A DNA stretch of 64,000 nt from a virus, in the IMG/VR virus record IMGVR_UViG_3300050029_000114, positions 1 to 64,000 of that record; one strand, 5' to 3'. Positions 45,762 to 54,732 of this stretch are shown piece after piece. The notes under the pieces are model-generated. The model searched no databases and had not been told where the DNA came from. It worked only from the letters and a program-made list of their open reading frames with translations. The position numbers and the translations under genes were made by a program. Numbering within the stretch: the first letter of the stretch is position 1; the number at the start of each line of letters is the position of its first letter.

Positions 45762-46704
45762 CGTCCTCCATACCTATCAGCCGCAGAAACTCTGTGACTC
45801 GGTGGGTGTAGGTGTGGAAGTCTAATACGTGCTGGCGGCCCGTTGCGGCTATCTGGCGGCGCTCGTCGTCGGCCTTCACGTAGTAGTCGATCAGCGAGCG
45901 AAGCTGCCCCCAATCGCCTAGCTCCCACAGCCGCAGGTGGGTGCCATCGGTGTAGCTCTCCTCGATACCCTCCGTGTACGGGTGCAACAGGAAGCCGCCC
46001 CGGCCGACCGTCTCCGGTACCCGGTCGCTCCAGTACCAGCCGGTCCCGCCAACCATGCAGGAATCCCCGACGACCACCCGGCTGCTCGCATACAGGTCGG
46101 CCAGGTCGGGGCCTCGTATCCCGCCGCGGCGCCGGTTCGGCCAGAACCTCACCCCGCCCATATCCTTCAGGAACGCGACAAGCTGGCCGCGGTGCGCCCA
46201 CTCCGTGTGGTAGCCGTATCGGGTGCCCACGAACGCCACGTCGGCGTCGAACTCGTCCCGGTACTGGCCGGGTGTCTCCGCCTCCGGCCCGAACACGCCT
46301 GGCGGCAGCCAGTGATGGTTGATCCCCAACGCCTTGAACCGGGCCTGGTTGCCGCCGTCGGCGGTGCACACATGCTCGCACCGGAAGAACGGCGACAGGG
46401 GAATGTCCTCCTCGCGGGGCAAGTCCCACCACTTGTCGAGATGGTATCCGGCGGTCACGATCCCGGCCTGGCGGAGCTTCCCCAACCCGACGATCATGGC
46501 GTCGAGGTCGCTGTCCAGGCCCTTCGTCCGGGTCCACACGACCAGCGGAACCTCGTGCTCCATCGCGATGCCCGGCAGGTCGGCCCACACGTGCTCCTGC
46601 TCCTGCACTCGCACGACCTCATGCCCGGCTAGCTCGAAACTCGCCGACACATGGTTCTCGGTGCTCGACGGCGGCCCGAAGTTCCCGAGATATGCCAGTT
46701 TCAC
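45664..46704 (-). CDS. CgeB-like glycosyltransferase (346 aa)
   Basis: ATG 46704 in an ATGA overlap. MKLAYLGNFGPPSSTENHVS, then DVAFVGTRYGYHTEW, LADLYASSRVVVGDS and VPETVGRGGFLLHPYTEG...LIDYYVKADDERRQIA match CgeB/glycosyl transferase group 1-like enzymes. The final ~30 residues (ATQATPTEPGRAPATQERAG) look like a read into the HNH gene and probably replace the native end. Likely part of the virion-decoration set. Confidence 0.8.
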   Translation of the reverse strand: MKLAYLGNFGPPSSTENHVSASFELAGHEVVRVQEQEHVWADLPGIAMEHEVPLVVWTRTKGLDSDLDAMIVGLGKLRQAGIVTAGYHLDKWWDLPREEDIPLSPFFRCEHVCTADGGNQARFKALGINHHWLPPGVFGPEAETPGQYRDEFDADVAFVGTRYGYHTEWAHRGQLVAFLKDMGGVRFWPNRRRGGIRGPDLADLYASSRVVVGDSCMVGGTGWYWSDRVPETVGRGGFLLHPYTEGIEESYTDGTHLRLWELGDWGQLRSLIDYYVKADDERRQIAATGRQHVLDFHTYTHRVTEFLRLIGMEDGATQATPTEPGRAPATQERAGTAGTRLGSPMP

Positions 46705-47108
46705 TCCTGGGCCGCCTTCCGCCCGGTGGCCGTCTGCGGGCCCTTGTGCGTCGCCCTGGGTTTCGTGGCCGTAGCAGGCCTTGTAGGGGCCTCTGGCGGC
46801 CGATTCAGTAGCTCGTGCTGGTCAGGGTGTTTGCGGGCGTGGTCAGCGTGCAGTCTGGAATGGTGGGCGATGGTCGCGTGGACGTGGCACGTCCGGTACT
46901 TGGTCCCGCCGACCGAGTGTTTCCCTACCCGCCAGCAGCCCTTCTCGGCGCAGTTGAAATGCATCAACGCCTTGATGACCACACCGAGCAGGGCGAACTC
47001 GGTCAGGTCGCTGCCGAACCCGCTCCAGAACCCGTACCACGGGCCGGAGAGGTTGTCTAGCCCGAGTACCCTGGCTAGAAAGTCGAAGATATCTCGGACG
47101 CCGTGCAT
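46701..47108 (-). CDS. Membrane protein with Cys/His-rich cytoplasmic part (135 aa)
   Basis: ATG 47108. An amphipathic N-terminus (VRDIFDFLARVLGLDNLSGP) and one transmembrane segment (FGSDLTEFALLGVVIKALMHF) are followed by CAEKGCWRVGKH...RTCHVHATIAHH and a Pro/Lys/Thr-rich tail. I associate this layout with actinophage lysis-cassette membrane proteins; a holin or accessory role is inferred. Confidence 0.65.
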   Translation of the reverse strand: MHGVRDIFDFLARVLGLDNLSGPWYGFWSGFGSDLTEFALLGVVIKALMHFNCAEKGCWRVGKHSVGGTKYRTCHVHATIAHHSRLHADHARKHPDQHELLNRPPEAPTRPATATKPRATHKGPQTATGRKAAQE

Positions 47109-47138
47109 GGCCCGGAGGTTACCGCTGGATTGGTGCAG

Positions 47139-47921
47139 CTAGATGGATGAGAACGCGAACACGTAGCCGTCGCCGACGTGGCGGATATGGCGGTCGACGA
47201 CCCCGGTGTTGTCGCCGTTGCCTTCGATAGTGTTGATCGTGACGCCATCGGTCCATTCGATGAGGGCGACGTGCGAGGCATAGCCCGTGGCGCCGCCTTG
47301 GCCGGTCAGGTCGATGTAGACGAGCCCGCCTATCTGCGGGCCAGCGGTGATCCGCCCGGATCGTTGCGCGTCGCCCATCAACGCCGCGGGCCCGTCCTCA
47401 TAGACGAATCCGGGTACGAACGCCTTGCGGGCGACCCATGACACAAACTTGGCGCACCAAAACCCGCCTGCCGTGTACGGACCTGCTAACCCGACCTGGC
47501 TGGCGGCGATGCCGATGTCCTCCGGTTCTATCGGCCCGGTGAACGTGTAGCTCTCGCCGTGGACGTTCCGCATCAGGTAGCCGTCTCGGGTAAGCGAGAA
47601 TCCTCCTGGGGCAAACTGGCCGTGCGCTGCCCGCTCAGCGCCTGGGTTGGGGGTGATAGCCGCATACCCGAGATAGCTGAACAGCCAGTGGCCGGGCGCG
47701 TTGCCGCTGGTCCATATGCCGCCGAAGTTGGTCATCCCGTACCATCCGCCCTCCGGGCTGGCCGTGCTCTGCACTACCAGTTCGCCGTTCGGCGGTGTCG
47801 GCCATGCTGGCGGCCCGTCGGCGCGGGCGACGGCCGGAGCTAGGAGACAGGCGGCAATGAAGGTTGCCACTAGAGCCCGGAACGTCGGGCGGCTAGACAG
47901 GTGGGGTGTCGGGGTAGTCAC
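47139..47921 (-). CDS. Secreted CHAP-domain peptidoglycan hydrolase (260 aa)
   Basis: GTG 47921 with AAAGGA upstream, after promoter m. Signal peptide (FRALVATFIAACLLAPAVARA, about 14-34), a beta domain, then a CHAP-type cysteine hydrolase with Cys156 in FWCAKFVSW, His217 in ASHVALIEW and IEGN (232-235). It would cut peptide cross-links of the host wall. A phage hydrolase with its own signal peptide can act from outside or be a SAR-like lysin. Confidence 0.8.
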   Translation of the reverse strand: MTTPTPHLSSRPTFRALVATFIAACLLAPAVARADGPPAWPTPPNGELVVQSTASPEGGWYGMTNFGGIWTSGNAPGHWLFSYLGYAAITPNPGAERAAHGQFAPGGFSLTRDGYLMRNVHGESYTFTGPIEPEDIGIAASQVGLAGPYTAGGFWCAKFVSWVARKAFVPGFVYEDGPAALMGDAQRSGRITAGPQIGGLVYIDLTGQGGATGYASHVALIEWTDGVTINTIEGNGDNTGVVDRHIRHVGDGYVFAFSSI

Positions 47922-47950
47922 GCGTATCCTTTCGGCTAGGAATCGCCCGA

Positions 47951-47965
47951 ACTATAGCGCGCTAG
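47951..47965 (-). promoter_or_regulatory. Promoter site m (CTAGCGCGCTATAGT)
   Basis: -10 TATAGT 47951-47956, a few bases after the stop of the head-tail adaptor gene. Drives the CHAP hydrolase with a leader of about 24 nt. Confidence 0.78.
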
Positions 47966-47969
47966 TGGT

Positions 47970-48845
47970 CTAGTTAGCTCCGGCGCGTCGCACCCGGCGG
48001 TGTAGGTCCGGGCTCATCACGCTCGCCCGGCGCCGCAAGTTGTGCGGGTTAACGCTCGACAGGAACAGGTCCGTCAGGTAGAGGCCCGTCCGGCCCTTAT
48101 CCAAGAACGCCCACGGATCGAGAACGATAGCCGTCACGCCCTGGCGGGTGATCTGCGTCACCCGTTGCGGCAACCGGCATTTCCCCACCATCGACGGCGT
48201 GAGAGCGAGAGCCAGTTCGCAAGCAATCTCGGCGCACGCCCGCACTCCGCTCCGGGGCGGCATCTGCCCGTAGTTGACCACGACCTCCCACGTCAACGGC
48301 TGCGACGAATCCAAGTCCATGCGCTGGTAAGCGGGCCACCCCGGGTTCTGGCCTGTCTTGGGGTCGGCCAGCCGCACCAGCCAGCGGTTGTCGTCCACCC
48401 GGTATGTCGACGGGTCGACGGTCACCCCGTCGATCGTCATCGACTGGACAGAGGACACCGGATAGACGCCCAACGTGACCTCGTACACGGGCGCTGTCGC
48501 CGGGCCGCCCCGCTCCTCGGTGTTCACCCCCGAGTAGATCATCGCAGCGTTGAATCCCTGCAAGCCGCCCGTGAAATACCCGAACGGCCACAACGGGTAG
48601 ATCGGGCGCCCGTGATCACGGGTCAACGACCGGGGGTATGGGCGCACCACGTCCTGGCAGGAACCGGCCCACCGCTGCCCGGATAGCTCGAACAGGATGT
48701 CGCTCGCGGCCTGGAGGCAGTCCTCCATGAGTGCCAGGTCGAACGAAACGTTCGAGCACGGCTCGCAGATGTCGTCGGGGCCCGCCCACGGCGAACAGGT
48801 GCCAGCGCATGGCACTCCGGCCCCGGTTTGGACTACGAAAGACAC
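47970..48845 (-). CDS. Probable head-to-tail adaptor (gp6-like)
   Basis: 291 aa from GTG 48845 with AGAGGAG upstream. A Cys-rich N-terminus (CAGTCSPWAGPDDICEPC) precedes helices and strands typical of the connector family: ALMEDCLQAASDILFELSGQ, VSSVQSMTIDGVTVDPSTYRVD and a CAEIACELALALTP helix. The pattern of a first helix with SGQRW and a later DxxTYRV beta segment is the one I know from actinophage head-tail connectors. Function by analogy. Confidence 0.65.
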   Translation of the reverse strand: MSFVVQTGAGVPCAGTCSPWAGPDDICEPCSNVSFDLALMEDCLQAASDILFELSGQRWAGSCQDVVRPYPRSLTRDHGRPIYPLWPFGYFTGGLQGFNAAMIYSGVNTEERGGPATAPVYEVTLGVYPVSSVQSMTIDGVTVDPSTYRVDDNRWLVRLADPKTGQNPGWPAYQRMDLDSSQPLTWEVVVNYGQMPPRSGVRACAEIACELALALTPSMVGKCRLPQRVTQITRQGVTAIVLDPWAFLDKGRTGLYLTDLFLSSVNPHNLRRRASVMSPDLHRRVRRAGAN

Positions 48846-48876
48846 GGCGGCTCCTCTCGCCCCCGATAGTACGGGC

Positions 48877-51141
48877 TCACCGGCATACCAGGGCGTGACC
48901 TTCCCGGCAGGCTCGGGTGGTCGGGGCGATGATCGTGCATCCCCGCTGCGAGGGCAACGGGAACGGGGCCGGGAATACCTCCTCGATCCGCGTCATCGTG
49001 TCGATCAGTTTGAGCGCGTCGGTGAGGGTCCGCCGGTAGGTGGCGGTCTGCACTGCGATGTCGGCCAGGTCGGCTAGCTGGTCGTCGTCGGTGATCGTAT
49101 GCGTCTCGGTGATCGGGTGCTGGTCGGTCAGCCCTATCGTGTCGGTCAGCGCCCGGGTGATTGCCCGGCCGATGGGGTCCGTGAGGGTCAGCGGGTCGGC
49201 GGCAGCGTGTATCTCCGTGAGGGTCAGCGGGTCGGAGAGGCCCAGCGGGTTCGTCTGCGGCCGTGCTGCGGCCTGTGCGGCCACAGCCGGGTCGGTCAGC
49301 CCTTCGGCCTCGATGGTCGCCCGGATCGCGTGTTGGGCTAGGTTCGCCTGGTCGGTAAGACCCTCGGGCTCGGTCAGCGGCCTGACCGCGGCCTGTGCGG
49401 CCACCTTCGGGTCGGTCAGGCCCTCGGCCTCGGCGATCGCACGGCTGGAGGCGGTCGCCTGAACGAGCGGGTCGGCTAGCGATTCCCGGTCGGTGAACAG
49501 GTCGACCCCGGCCCCGGACCGGTTGATCAGGTCGAGCAGGCCCAGCGACTCGGTGACTACCCGGATATACGGGACCGCCTGGGAGCGCGGGTCCGTCAGG
49601 CCGACCGTCTCCGTCAGCGTCCGGGTAACGGCGCGCGCCGCGATCGCGTCGGTCAGGCCCTCCGGGTCCGTAGCGGGGCGGCTGGCGGCCTGGGCAGGCA
49701 CCCTGGGGTCGGGCAGGCCCTCCGGGTCCGTGAGGGCCCTCGCTGCGGCCTGGGCAGCCACCCTGGGGTCGCTGATGCCCTCGGCGTCGGCAATCGCCCG
49801 GATCATCGTCTGGACGGAAGCCTCGGCGTCCGTCAGCCCCAACGCCTCCACCAGTGTCCGGGTCAGGGTCCGCAGCGCCGTGTCTGTCAGACCCTCGGCG
49901 TCTGTGGGCGCCTGGGCGGCCGAGAGGGCCTGGCCGAGAGCTAGCGCCGAACTCTGCCCTGGCGGCAAACCGAGGGACACGAACCCTAGCCGCGATTGGG
50001 CGGTCCCCAGCGTCCCGTCCGCAGTGTTCGTCCCGACCCGCACATCGGCCAGCCCGATCACGTCGAAGAAGATGCCCCGGCTCGTCTGATTCGCCAGGCT
50101 GTCGGTGATGCCCTCGGCGTCCGTGAACGTCCGGCTGTACGACCACTGCCAGCCGGTATCGTTCCCGCCGTTCGTGGCGTTGGCGCTCGCCTGCCACGTC
50201 GCCCCGCCCGTCGCGTTGCTATCGGTCAGGGAGACGTAGTTGGCGGTGAATGTCCCCGAAGCCTTCGAGAGCGTCCACTGTGACCCGGGGGAGGAGGAGA
50301 CGAACGTGTAGTGGTGGGCCGAACCGGAGCCCTCCGTGAACGTGGTCACCGTTTGGGTGGTCCCGGCTGTCCACGTCACCGTTGTCGTCCCGCCCGTGAA
50401 GGCCAGGGATGCGAACGTGTTGGAGCCGCTGATCGTGACGTTCGTCGCGGCGATGGTGACAGCGTTGTAGGTGAGCCCGCCCCCGGCGAACGTCGTCGGG
50501 GCGGCAATGGCCGCGAACGAGATTGTGGAGGTCCCGGCGCTGAACGTGAGCCCGGTCGCCGCCGCGCTCCACGCCACGCTCCCGCCGTTCGTGATCGTGA
50601 TAGTCGAGGACCCGAGGGTAAGACTCCGGGTGAACCCGGAGTCGACCTGGAAGGTCCCGACACTGATCGGCTGGCTACCGGTATCGAGCGCCCCGCGGAT
50701 CACTTGGAAGGACCCGGACAACGCGATAGTGATCCCCGAGGAAAGCAGCCAGGAACCGCCCGCCCCGTTGAACTTGGTCGTCCCGAGGTTGTGGCCCCCG
50801 GTGTCAATCGTTAGCTGGGTGGCGGCCGTCGATGCGAAAGTGATCGCCGACGTATTGACGTTCCCGAGGGTGTACGTCCACCCGGTCGACGGGAACAGCA
50901 GGGCGAGTGTCCCGTTCGCCGTGCTCGTCCCGATCGTCAGTGTCACCCCCGCCGTGTGGGTGACCGTGCTCGTGTAGCCGGTCAGGTCGATGCTGCGGCA
51001 GACAGCCCCGGCATCGACCGTCAGCGCCCCCGAGGTCCCGGTCGCCACCACGTCGTCGGCGGCGGTCGGGGCGAAGCCCTCGACCCATGTCCCGGCGGAT
51101 GACCATGCCCCGCCTCCGTTAGCGATCGTGCGGGTCGCCAT
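48877..51141 (-). CDS. Fibre-like protein with 17 twenty-residue repeats (754 aa)
   Basis: ATG 51141. Residues ~1-330 are Gly/Ser/Thr/Ala-rich beta sequence (adhesin or ice-binding-like). Residues ~335-720 contain about 17 repeats of ~20 residues with consensus T-[DE]-x-x-G-L-[TS]-D-P-x-x-x-x-A-x-x-R, for example EGLTDPKVAAQAAVR. The C-terminus has three Cys. Repeats of this regular length suggest a coiled or beta-solenoid shaft of a fibre. It sits among virion genes and lies downstream of a beta-helix protein. Confidence 0.7.
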   Translation of the reverse strand: MATRTIANGGGAWSSAGTWVEGFAPTAADDVVATGTSGALTVDAGAVCRSIDLTGYTSTVTHTAGVTLTIGTSTANGTLALLFPSTGWTYTLGNVNTSAITFASTAATQLTIDTGGHNLGTTKFNGAGGSWLLSSGITIALSGSFQVIRGALDTGSQPISVGTFQVDSGFTRSLTLGSSTITITNGGSVAWSAAATGLTFSAGTSTISFAAIAAPTTFAGGGLTYNAVTIAATNVTISGSNTFASLAFTGGTTTVTWTAGTTQTVTTFTEGSGSAHHYTFVSSSPGSQWTLSKASGTFTANYVSLTDSNATGGATWQASANATNGGNDTGWQWSYSRTFTDAEGITDSLANQTSRGIFFDVIGLADVRVGTNTADGTLGTAQSRLGFVSLGLPPGQSSALALGQALSAAQAPTDAEGLTDTALRTLTRTLVEALGLTDAEASVQTMIRAIADAEGISDPRVAAQAAARALTDPEGLPDPRVPAQAASRPATDPEGLTDAIAARAVTRTLTETVGLTDPRSQAVPYIRVVTESLGLLDLINRSGAGVDLFTDRESLADPLVQATASSRAIAEAEGLTDPKVAAQAAVRPLTEPEGLTDQANLAQHAIRATIEAEGLTDPAVAAQAAARPQTNPLGLSDPLTLTEIHAAADPLTLTDPIGRAITRALTDTIGLTDQHPITETHTITDDDQLADLADIAVQTATYRRTLTDALKLIDTMTRIEEVFPAPFPLPSQRGCTIIAPTTRACREGHALVCR

Positions 51142-51164
51142 CGCTTACCGCCGGGCCGCGGCGA

Positions 51165-51386
51165 TCAGCCGGGCGGGACGGCCCCTTCGATGACGGCGGC
51201 CGGAAGCTCGCCGGTTATCTGGAAGATCGCTAGGTGTAGCTCCTCGATCTGCGCCTGAAGCATCGCGACGGCTTCGTCCTTCCAGTCCGGCTCGTCTGTC
51301 TCGTCCGCTTCCACGAACCGGGCGATGGCCGCGGACTTCGAGTTGTGGGTCCGGATGAGTAGCTGGTTTACGTCGTCCTTGGTCAT
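51165..51386 (-). CDS. Small helical protein (73 aa)
   Basis: ATG 51386 in a TAATG junction with the spike gene. Acidic helices (FVEADETDEPDWKDEAVAML) and a hydrophobic end. It could be a chaperone or connector for the neighbouring fibre proteins; not recognised. Confidence 0.6.
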   Translation of the reverse strand: MTKDDVNQLLIRTHNSKSAAIARFVEADETDEPDWKDEAVAMLQAQIEELHLAIFQITGELPAAVIEGAVPPG

Positions 51387-53755
51387 TACGAGGGAGTGTA
51401 CGTGCTCGTCGTGAGGTCGTGCTGTAGGCCGGTCACTGCGCCCTGCATGATCCCGACGGCCGACGGGATCACCGCGACGGTGAACGTCTCGCCCGAGGCT
51501 GAAGTCACGCAATCCTTGTTGACCGTCGCCGTCAGCCCGTCGTCGCTGACCGCGATGATCTGCGTGCCCGCCGGTATCTTCCCGCTCTGCGCAGTGACCA
51601 CGGCGTTGAGCATTTGTTTGCGGAACGAGAAGTTGGCGACCGCGGTCGTGACGAAGAGGGTCCGGGCGGAGGATATGCCGGTAGTCCCGTTGCCCCCGAC
51701 CGTCTTGATATTGGCGGCGGCCGTCGCGATATGGAGTTGGTTTTTGGAGAGGAATACCCGATCCAATCCTTGGAGCACGATCGGGTTTACCGGCTGGACG
51801 ACGCTCTTAACGCCATCCACGTTCCCTACGATCTGATAGTCGTAGCGGACGACCCCGGGATGCTGGACCTGATCCGCCCCGAGGATCATATCTAACGGGC
51901 AGGCGCCGTCCGGGGTCGCCGTCGAGTTGTTGTGGTTGATCTTCACATGATCATTGATCGGCGCTCCTCCCCGCATTCCGATACAGGGCGAGGCTCCGTG
52001 GGCCCCGAAGCTGTTATCCAGAATGTAGGTGTCGAGGTTCCCGGGGTCGGCGTTCGGCTCGAAGTCGATGTGGTAGCTGCTCTGATTCCACATGAAGTTA
52101 CTGATCACATGATTGTGATAGCAGTGGGTCCCTAGGATCGCCCCCTGGGCGTTACCCGTGAACCCGCATTGCTGGACGATGAGCCCGGTCGTCGGGCGCA
52201 TATAGGCCGCGCTGGTGAGCCAAGACGAGAAGTTCATCGCGTCGGACGGCGAGTTAGCCATCCGGCAGTTGAAGTGGCGGGGGTCCTTGCAGGCTTGCAC
52301 AGAGAACAGATGCTGGCCCTGGACGGCGTTCGTCGATGGCCCGTTGTGGTAGACCCCGCCGAAGAACACGTCGGGCAGGACGCATTGGAGCCCGGAGAGG
52401 TTCACGGCGGCTGCCGGGCTCGCCGCGTTCGCCAATGTCAGCGTGTGTCCGTCGGTACTGATCGAGGAGATGGTGACCTTCCCTCCGGCGAAGAACGGGG
52501 AGAGCAGGACCGGGTTGTTCGGTGGCGCTGCGTTCGTGGCGGGGAGCGCGCACCAAGGCGGCATCGTCGTGGAGATGGTCAGGTTGTTCGTCCCGGATGC
52601 GGTTGCCAGCATCTTGATCTGCGGGTTCCCGCCGACACAGGAAAGGGTGAAGCTGTTGACCCCGACCGTCCCTACGTAGGCGTTCGTTGAAATGTTGATC
52701 TTCTGACCGCTAGCCGAGTTAGTCGCCAGCACGTCGATCTGCGTGGTCGGGGAGGAGGACAGGGAGAACGTCCCGCCCGTCACAGTCCCGACGAACGTGT
52801 TGGATGGGATGTACGGCCCCATCACCAGCCGGTAGACCCCGGCGTCGCCGGAGAGGATCGCTGCGTCCGTGATGGTCTTGCTCCCCGAGGACATCGAGCA
52901 GCCGGAGTCAGTCCGGTTGAACGCGGCCGGGATGCCCGTCCCGACGACGCTCCGGTAGGCGGTGTCATCGCCAGCCAGGATCGAGTTGTCCGTCACGGTC
53001 GCCGAGCCGCTGGTCGTGGTGCAGCTATCGGTTCGGTAGTTCGGGGTGCCAACCCCGCCGCTTGTCAGGGTCGTGGCGCCGTTGTTGATTGCGCCGTCCT
53101 CGATAGTCAGGTTCGTGAAGCTCCCGTAGAACTGTGCGTTCTGCCATTGGACATCGCGGCATTCAAGCTCGTTGACGATGTCTCGTTTCAGGAGCGGCGC
53201 CCCGCCCGTGAAGGCCGGGTCCATGAAGGCGTTGTTGCCCGACGTGTAGCTGTTGAACTGGCAGCCGACTCCGCCCTCCCGGCCGGTACCGGAGACGCCC
53301 GGCGCTCCGCCGCTCATGTTGCCGAGGGTCGTCGCTCCGCCCTCGAACCGAATGTTGTCTCGGTAGAGGAGGAACATCTGCCCGTCTACCCGGAGCTTGG
53401 TTGTCGCGCCCAACGTGACGAGCGTGTTATCGAGCAGGGTCGTCGTGTACCACTTGTAGAGCCCGTAGGAGGAGGCTTTCACGCCGGTCAGGTCGATAGG
53501 TCCGCGGAGCTTCAACGTGACAGACCCGTTCCCGGCGTGAGCGGCGTTCGAGTTTTGGGTCGCGAGGGCGTGCGTCGAATCGATAATCGACATGATCTGC
53601 GTGTTAGCGGGCCAGTCCCCGGTTAGCCCGAGCCCGATATCGTCGCTGGTCAGGTTCGCTCCGGTCACCGTGAGGGTGTTATCGGTGCCGGTAGTGGTAG
53701 CGGTCGCGAATGTCTCGTCCGCTCCGACGCTGGTTGTGAGGGTGAGAAGGTTCAC
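51386..53755 (-). CDS. Parallel beta-helix spike-like protein (789 aa)
   Basis: GTG 53755 overlaps the previous stop as GTGA. Long runs of short strands with Asn/Gly turns (HNHVISNFMWNQSSYHIDFE, NLDTYILDNSFGAHGASPCI, HVKINHNNSTATPDGAC) are typical of right-handed beta-helix spikes and pectate-lyase-like domains. Cys-containing repeats (NRTDSGCSMSSGSKTITDAA next to YRTDSCTTTSGSATVTDNS) show an internal duplication near residues 245-300. Probably a tail spike or capsid fibre that binds or degrades surface polysaccharide. Confidence 0.75.
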   Translation of the reverse strand: MNLLTLTTSVGADETFATATTTGTDNTLTVTGANLTSDDIGLGLTGDWPANTQIMSIIDSTHALATQNSNAAHAGNGSVTLKLRGPIDLTGVKASSYGLYKWYTTTLLDNTLVTLGATTKLRVDGQMFLLYRDNIRFEGGATTLGNMSGGAPGVSGTGREGGVGCQFNSYTSGNNAFMDPAFTGGAPLLKRDIVNELECRDVQWQNAQFYGSFTNLTIEDGAINNGATTLTSGGVGTPNYRTDSCTTTSGSATVTDNSILAGDDTAYRSVVGTGIPAAFNRTDSGCSMSSGSKTITDAAILSGDAGVYRLVMGPYIPSNTFVGTVTGGTFSLSSSPTTQIDVLATNSASGQKINISTNAYVGTVGVNSFTLSCVGGNPQIKMLATASGTNNLTISTTMPPWCALPATNAAPPNNPVLLSPFFAGGKVTISSISTDGHTLTLANAASPAAAVNLSGLQCVLPDVFFGGVYHNGPSTNAVQGQHLFSVQACKDPRHFNCRMANSPSDAMNFSSWLTSAAYMRPTTGLIVQQCGFTGNAQGAILGTHCYHNHVISNFMWNQSSYHIDFEPNADPGNLDTYILDNSFGAHGASPCIGMRGGAPINDHVKINHNNSTATPDGACPLDMILGADQVQHPGVVRYDYQIVGNVDGVKSVVQPVNPIVLQGLDRVFLSKNQLHIATAAANIKTVGGNGTTGISSARTLFVTTAVANFSFRKQMLNAVVTAQSGKIPAGTQIIAVSDDGLTATVNKDCVTSASGETFTVAVIPSAVGIMQGAVTGLQHDLTTSTYTPS

Positions 53756-54462
53756 GAAATCACCTGATAGAGAAGGTCGATGAGAATGTTCGGCTGGGGG
53801 AAGCGGAGCCCGATATCGAACCCGTTGACGGTGACGTTCAACGGGACCGGGATCGCGTCCGCGGTGGCCTCGTTCAACGGCTCAAAGGAGAGAGTCGGCG
53901 GGACCGGATGGGGGACCGCGAACGTGACCGTTGCCATCGTCGGGGTCGCGGCCCCGGTCGCGCTGGGCCGGTAGGCGGTCGGGTTCCCGCCGGTAGTGAA
54001 CTTGACCTCTCCCCGCACATCGTTCCCGGCTATCACCGGGCCGGGGACTCCGGGCGCGTTCCCGAGCGCGCCACCCGCCGCGATGGTCGCGGCGGTCCCG
54101 GTTCCGGTCAGATGGGTGAGAGGGAACACCTGTAGGCCGCCCAACGTGAGAACACAGACGAGGAGGTCCCCGAGGGCGTGAGCTTTCACCGGGCTTCCCT
54201 CGATCCCCCGGGTCACGGAGACATGAGAGGCGTCCGGCGGCTGGCCGACCATCACGTACTCCGGTTGGGTATCCGGCGGGGAGAGCGGGGAGATAGCGGC
54301 CCGGTACTGGCTGACCCCCGCGACCGGCTGCGGGAGCGGGAGCCCGGAGGAGACGACCTGCCATGTTTCCACGGTGCCCGGAGCAGGCGCGGCGGCCCAC
54401 GGTTGGGCTGTGCCCGCCAGCGTGGTAAGTGCCGCGTTGGCGAACAGGTCGAGAACGCCCAT
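53752..54462 (-). CDS. Virion structural protein, beta-rich (236 aa)
   Basis: ATG 54462. An N-terminal helical anchor (VLDLFANAALTTLAGTAQPW), a Pro-rich beta region (PEYVMVGQPPDASHVSVTRG) and a C-terminal strand region ending IDLLYQVIS. It lies between an 83-aa gene and the spike gene, with tight overlaps, so it is probably a spike-base or head-fibre protein. Confidence 0.6.
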   Translation of the reverse strand: MGVLDLFANAALTTLAGTAQPWAAAPAPGTVETWQVVSSGLPLPQPVAGVSQYRAAISPLSPPDTQPEYVMVGQPPDASHVSVTRGIEGSPVKAHALGDLLVCVLTLGGLQVFPLTHLTGTGTAATIAAGGALGNAPGVPGPVIAGNDVRGEVKFTTGGNPTAYRPSATGAATPTMATVTFAVPHPVPPTLSFEPLNEATADAIPVPLNVTVNGFDIGLRFPQPNILIDLLYQVIS

Positions 54463-54465
54463 CGG

Positions 54466-54717
54466 TTAGCCGCTAGGCCAGTGAGCCGGGTCCGGTCCTT
54501 TTTCGACTCCCTCGCCCGGATCGAACTCCGGTTCCGGCTGGCGGTTCTCCACCGGCCAGTGAGCCTCGTCCGGTCCCTTTACGCCTCCGGCGCCCTCCGT
54601 GACCTCTACGGGCCCGCTAGGGGCCTCCCCGGTCAGGGTGGCCGCGTCGACGGTAGCCACATCTGGGGAACCGATGGTCACGACAACCTCGTCGCTGATC
54701 CCGCTGCCGTCGCTCAC
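54466..54717 (-). CDS. Acidic low-complexity protein with KGPDxAHWP repeats (83 aa)
   Basis: GTG 54717. VKGPDEAHWPVEN and EKGPDPAHWPSG are two copies of a short motif in an otherwise disordered acidic sequence. Function unknown; structural context. Confidence 0.6.
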   Translation of the reverse strand: MSDGSGISDEVVVTIGSPDVATVDAATLTGEAPSGPVEVTEGAGGVKGPDEAHWPVENRQPEPEFDPGEGVEKGPDPAHWPSG

Positions 54718-54732
54718 GTCAGGCCCCCAAAC

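Noticed and set aside
47052-47090. A fifth TAGACA-type promoter near GGTTGTCTAG
   Set aside because: It lies in mid-gene coding sequence without a matching -10 at proper distance.
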